From positions 2,197,283-2,261,282 of the forward strand of contig NZ_CP072800.1 of assembly GCF_017901155.1 (NCBI RefSeq): a stretch of 64,000 nt of DNA, read 5' to 3'. A program made the position numbers and the translations under genes. The first letter of the stretch is position 1; the number at the start of each line of letters is the position of its first letter. The notes under the pieces are model-generated. The model saw only the letters and a list, made by a program, of their open reading frames with translations. It was not told the DNA's origin and ran no database searches. Source of the DNA: Candidatus Thiothrix anitrata (lineage in GTDB: Bacteria; Pseudomonadota; Gammaproteobacteria; Thiotrichales; Thiotrichaceae). This document shows, piece after piece, positions 62,598 to 64,000 of the stretch.

Positions 62598-64000
62598 TTA
62601 AAAATGTTTGGTTGCCGCAGTGCTGGAGATTTGCGGTGCTGCAAGATTCACAATGGTGACGCGGCGATTCTGAGCGCGTCCTTCCTCGCTAATGTTGTCG
62701 GCAATGGGGCGGGATTTACCAAAGCCAATCGGTTTGAGGCGATGAAACGGTACGCCAAAATCTTGTGAGAGAATCGTGTAAACACTGGTTGCGCGACGTT
62801 CGGACAAAGTACGGTTATATGCTTCGCTGCCAATGTCGTCGGTGTGACCTTCGATCAAAATATCTGCTTGATTAAGGGCATCACTTTGTAAGGCTTTCGC
62901 AAGTTCTGCTAGTTGCACCACGGAGCCGGGTTTAACATCACTGGAATTAAACTCAAACTGAATTGACAGATTGATGAATGCAGGTTGCTCAACTTCACCT
63001 GAGTCATTGGTTTTGGGAGTCAGAGCTTCTTCAATGTGTTTGGATGAAATCAGTTGTGGTTCGCTTTCCTGGGTTTCAGCGGGAAGCGTTTCTTCAATGT
63101 GTTTGGCGTAAATCAATTGTGATTCGTTTTCTTGTTGCGGCTCTTGACCCTGCCTGTGTTTATCTGTGTGTATTGTTTCCGTTACCTGTCCGTAATTGAC
63201 ACTGAGCATTTTAGCGTAACGCATTTGTGCAGAAGAGAAGTCTACCCCGCGTAAATCAGAGCCATCATCAAACTCCGCATAAGCAAAGAGGGTATTACTG
63301 ACGCTGGTTTGTTGCAGATTAGCATTGAACAGTTTGGTATTGCTCAGATTCGCCCCATCAAGATTGCTACCTTGGAAACTAACATTACGCAGTTTTGCAT
63401 GGGAAAAATCAGCTCCGCGTAAGTCACTGTTGGAAAAGTCAATATTGTTGAGTTCAGCGTATTTAAAATCAGCTTTTTGCAAATTTTTGCCGATGAATTT
63501 AACATCTGACAGTTTGCTGCGGGCATAAGGTTTGAGTGATTGCGGTGCTGTCGGATACGCGGGCAAATTCGGTGCAACCGTAATCGCCGTCAACACCGGA
63601 GAAGTGATGGGGGCTTGTACCGCGTTGGTTTCTGGTAATGCCGTATTGCTGAGTTGAGCTTCACCCATATCATCCGCTGACAAGCGGGTGCTGCCGATAA
63701 ATTCTGCGTATTCAAGGTCAGCATTAGCGAGACGCACATTGCTCAGGTCACAATCAATGAATTTCGCGTATTTGAACTTAACGCCGCGTAAGTCTGCGCC
63801 ACGGAAATTGACGTTGGTAAATTCCGCATAAGTCGCACTGCTGTTGCGTAAATCAATCCCGCTAAAATCGGCATCAGTGATTTTCAGGTTGTCTAGTTTG
63901 CCACCGGCAATGTCTTTGCTACTGAGATTAATGCCTTGTAATTCAGCGTATCCGTAATCGGGTGGGATGGCGGCCTGCGACAGCGGTGCTAACAGCAAGT
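62598..64000 (-). CDS. Pentapeptide-repeat protein with C-terminal OmpA-like domain, 5' end at window edge
   Basis: At least 466 residues. The frame enters from the right edge within a signal peptide (LLAPLSQAA-IPP), so the true start is outside. Two blocks of pentapeptide repeats (A(D/N)Lxx type, about 15-110 and 165-265) are separated by a Pro/Ala linker. Two near-identical short units follow (ESQLIYAKHIEETLP and EPQLISSKHIEEALT, about 292-330). The C-terminal OmpA domain (about 345-455) has ILIEGHTDDIGSEAYNRTLSERRA, the peptidoglycan-binding signature. Probably an envelope protein anchored to the cell wall. Confidence 0.85.
   Translation of the reverse strand, partial: LLLAPLSQAAIPPDYGYAELQGINLSSKDIAGGKLDNLKITDADFSGIDLRNSSATYAEFTNVNFRGADLRGVKFKYAKFIDCDLSNVRLANADLEYAEFIGSTRLSADDMGEAQLSNTALPETNAVQAPITSPVLTAITVAPNLPAYPTAPQSLKPYARSKLSDVKFIGKNLQKADFKYAELNNIDFSNSDLRGADFSHAKLRNVSFQGSNLDGANLSNTKLFNANLQQTSVSNTLFAYAEFDDGSDLRGVDFSSAQMRYAKMLSVNYGQVTETIHTDKHRQGQEPQQENESQLIYAKHIEETLPAETQESEPQLISSKHIEEALTPKTNDSGEVEQPAFINLSIQFEFNSSDVKPGSVVQLAELAKALQSDALNQADILIEGHTDDIGSEAYNRTLSERRATSVYTILSQDFGVPFHRLKPIGFGKSRPIADNISEEGRAQNRRVTIVNLAAPQISSTAATKHF

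Noticed and set aside
62419-62601. Plus-strand 60-codon frame opposite the MORN gene start
   Set aside because: Lies antisense to the signal peptide of a well supported gene and has no ribosome binding site.

Overview
The window reads as one chromosomal segment of a Gram-negative gammaproteobacterium. It carries lipoprotein and LPS machinery (lnt, lptE, kdsA), DksA, GluQ-RS, and gammaproteobacterial gene orders: pyrG-kdsA-eno-ftsB-ispD, phoH-ybeY-corC-lnt, prmA-accC-accB-aroQ, dksA-gluQ and leuS-lptE. Large CHAT and STAND-type proteins and pentapeptide or MORN repeat proteins fit a Thiotrichales-type sulfur bacterium such as Thiothrix. That placement is an inference from gene content only. 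No rRNA, tRNA, CRISPR array or prophage was recognised.

Layout. 1-8.9 kb: a FAD oxidoreductase cut by the left edge, a candidate small RNA or terminated leader, a LepB-type signal peptidase with extra N-terminal membrane segments, pyruvate carboxylase, Uma2, DUF4424 and an AAA/DUF4143 ATPase. 8.9-15.7 kb: one minus-strand operon tetR-adaptor-RND pump-response regulator-histidine kinase, preceded by duplicated TetR-type operators. 15.9-22.9 kb: a tightly overlapping housekeeping run from pyrG to a pterin carbinolamine dehydratase gene. 22.8-31.1 kb: minus-strand gluQ, dksA, a multiply frameshifted DUF3426 gene, prmA, accC, accB, aroQ, a HerA-like ATPase and a peptidoglycan-binding protein. 31.2-40.5 kb: holA, small toxin-antitoxin remnants, HIT and YCII proteins, phoH-ybeY-corC-lnt, ribBA, ribH and nusB. 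40.6-43.7 kb: a minus-strand group of envelope proteins, two of them frameshifted. 44.2-47.3 kb: leuS and lptE.

47.3-61.8 kb is the accessory region. A 1754-residue protein joins two alpha/beta-hydrolase modules (the second with a readable Ser-Asp-His triad), a leucyl-aminopeptidase N-terminal-like module, a CHAT protease with its His/Cys dyad, and helical repeats. Beyond moaA lies a cassette of about 6.9 kb bracketed by perfect 49-bp direct repeats that appears to have split a divergent moaA/mobA pair. It holds a PIN-RHH-Fic gene trio, a small unknown protein and a CHAT-NTPase-TPR protein. An IS66-family element with 13-bp inverted repeats and an 8-bp target duplication has cut off the 3' end of that CHAT gene and separated it from the small gene it used to overlap. 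mobA-mobB, a MORN-repeat protein and a pentapeptide-repeat/OmpA protein close the window.

Several genes (DUF3426, TMEM43-like, LprI-like, IS66 transposase) are broken by single-base frameshifts, mostly at short G/C runs. These may be real lesions or consensus errors, and both readings are given.
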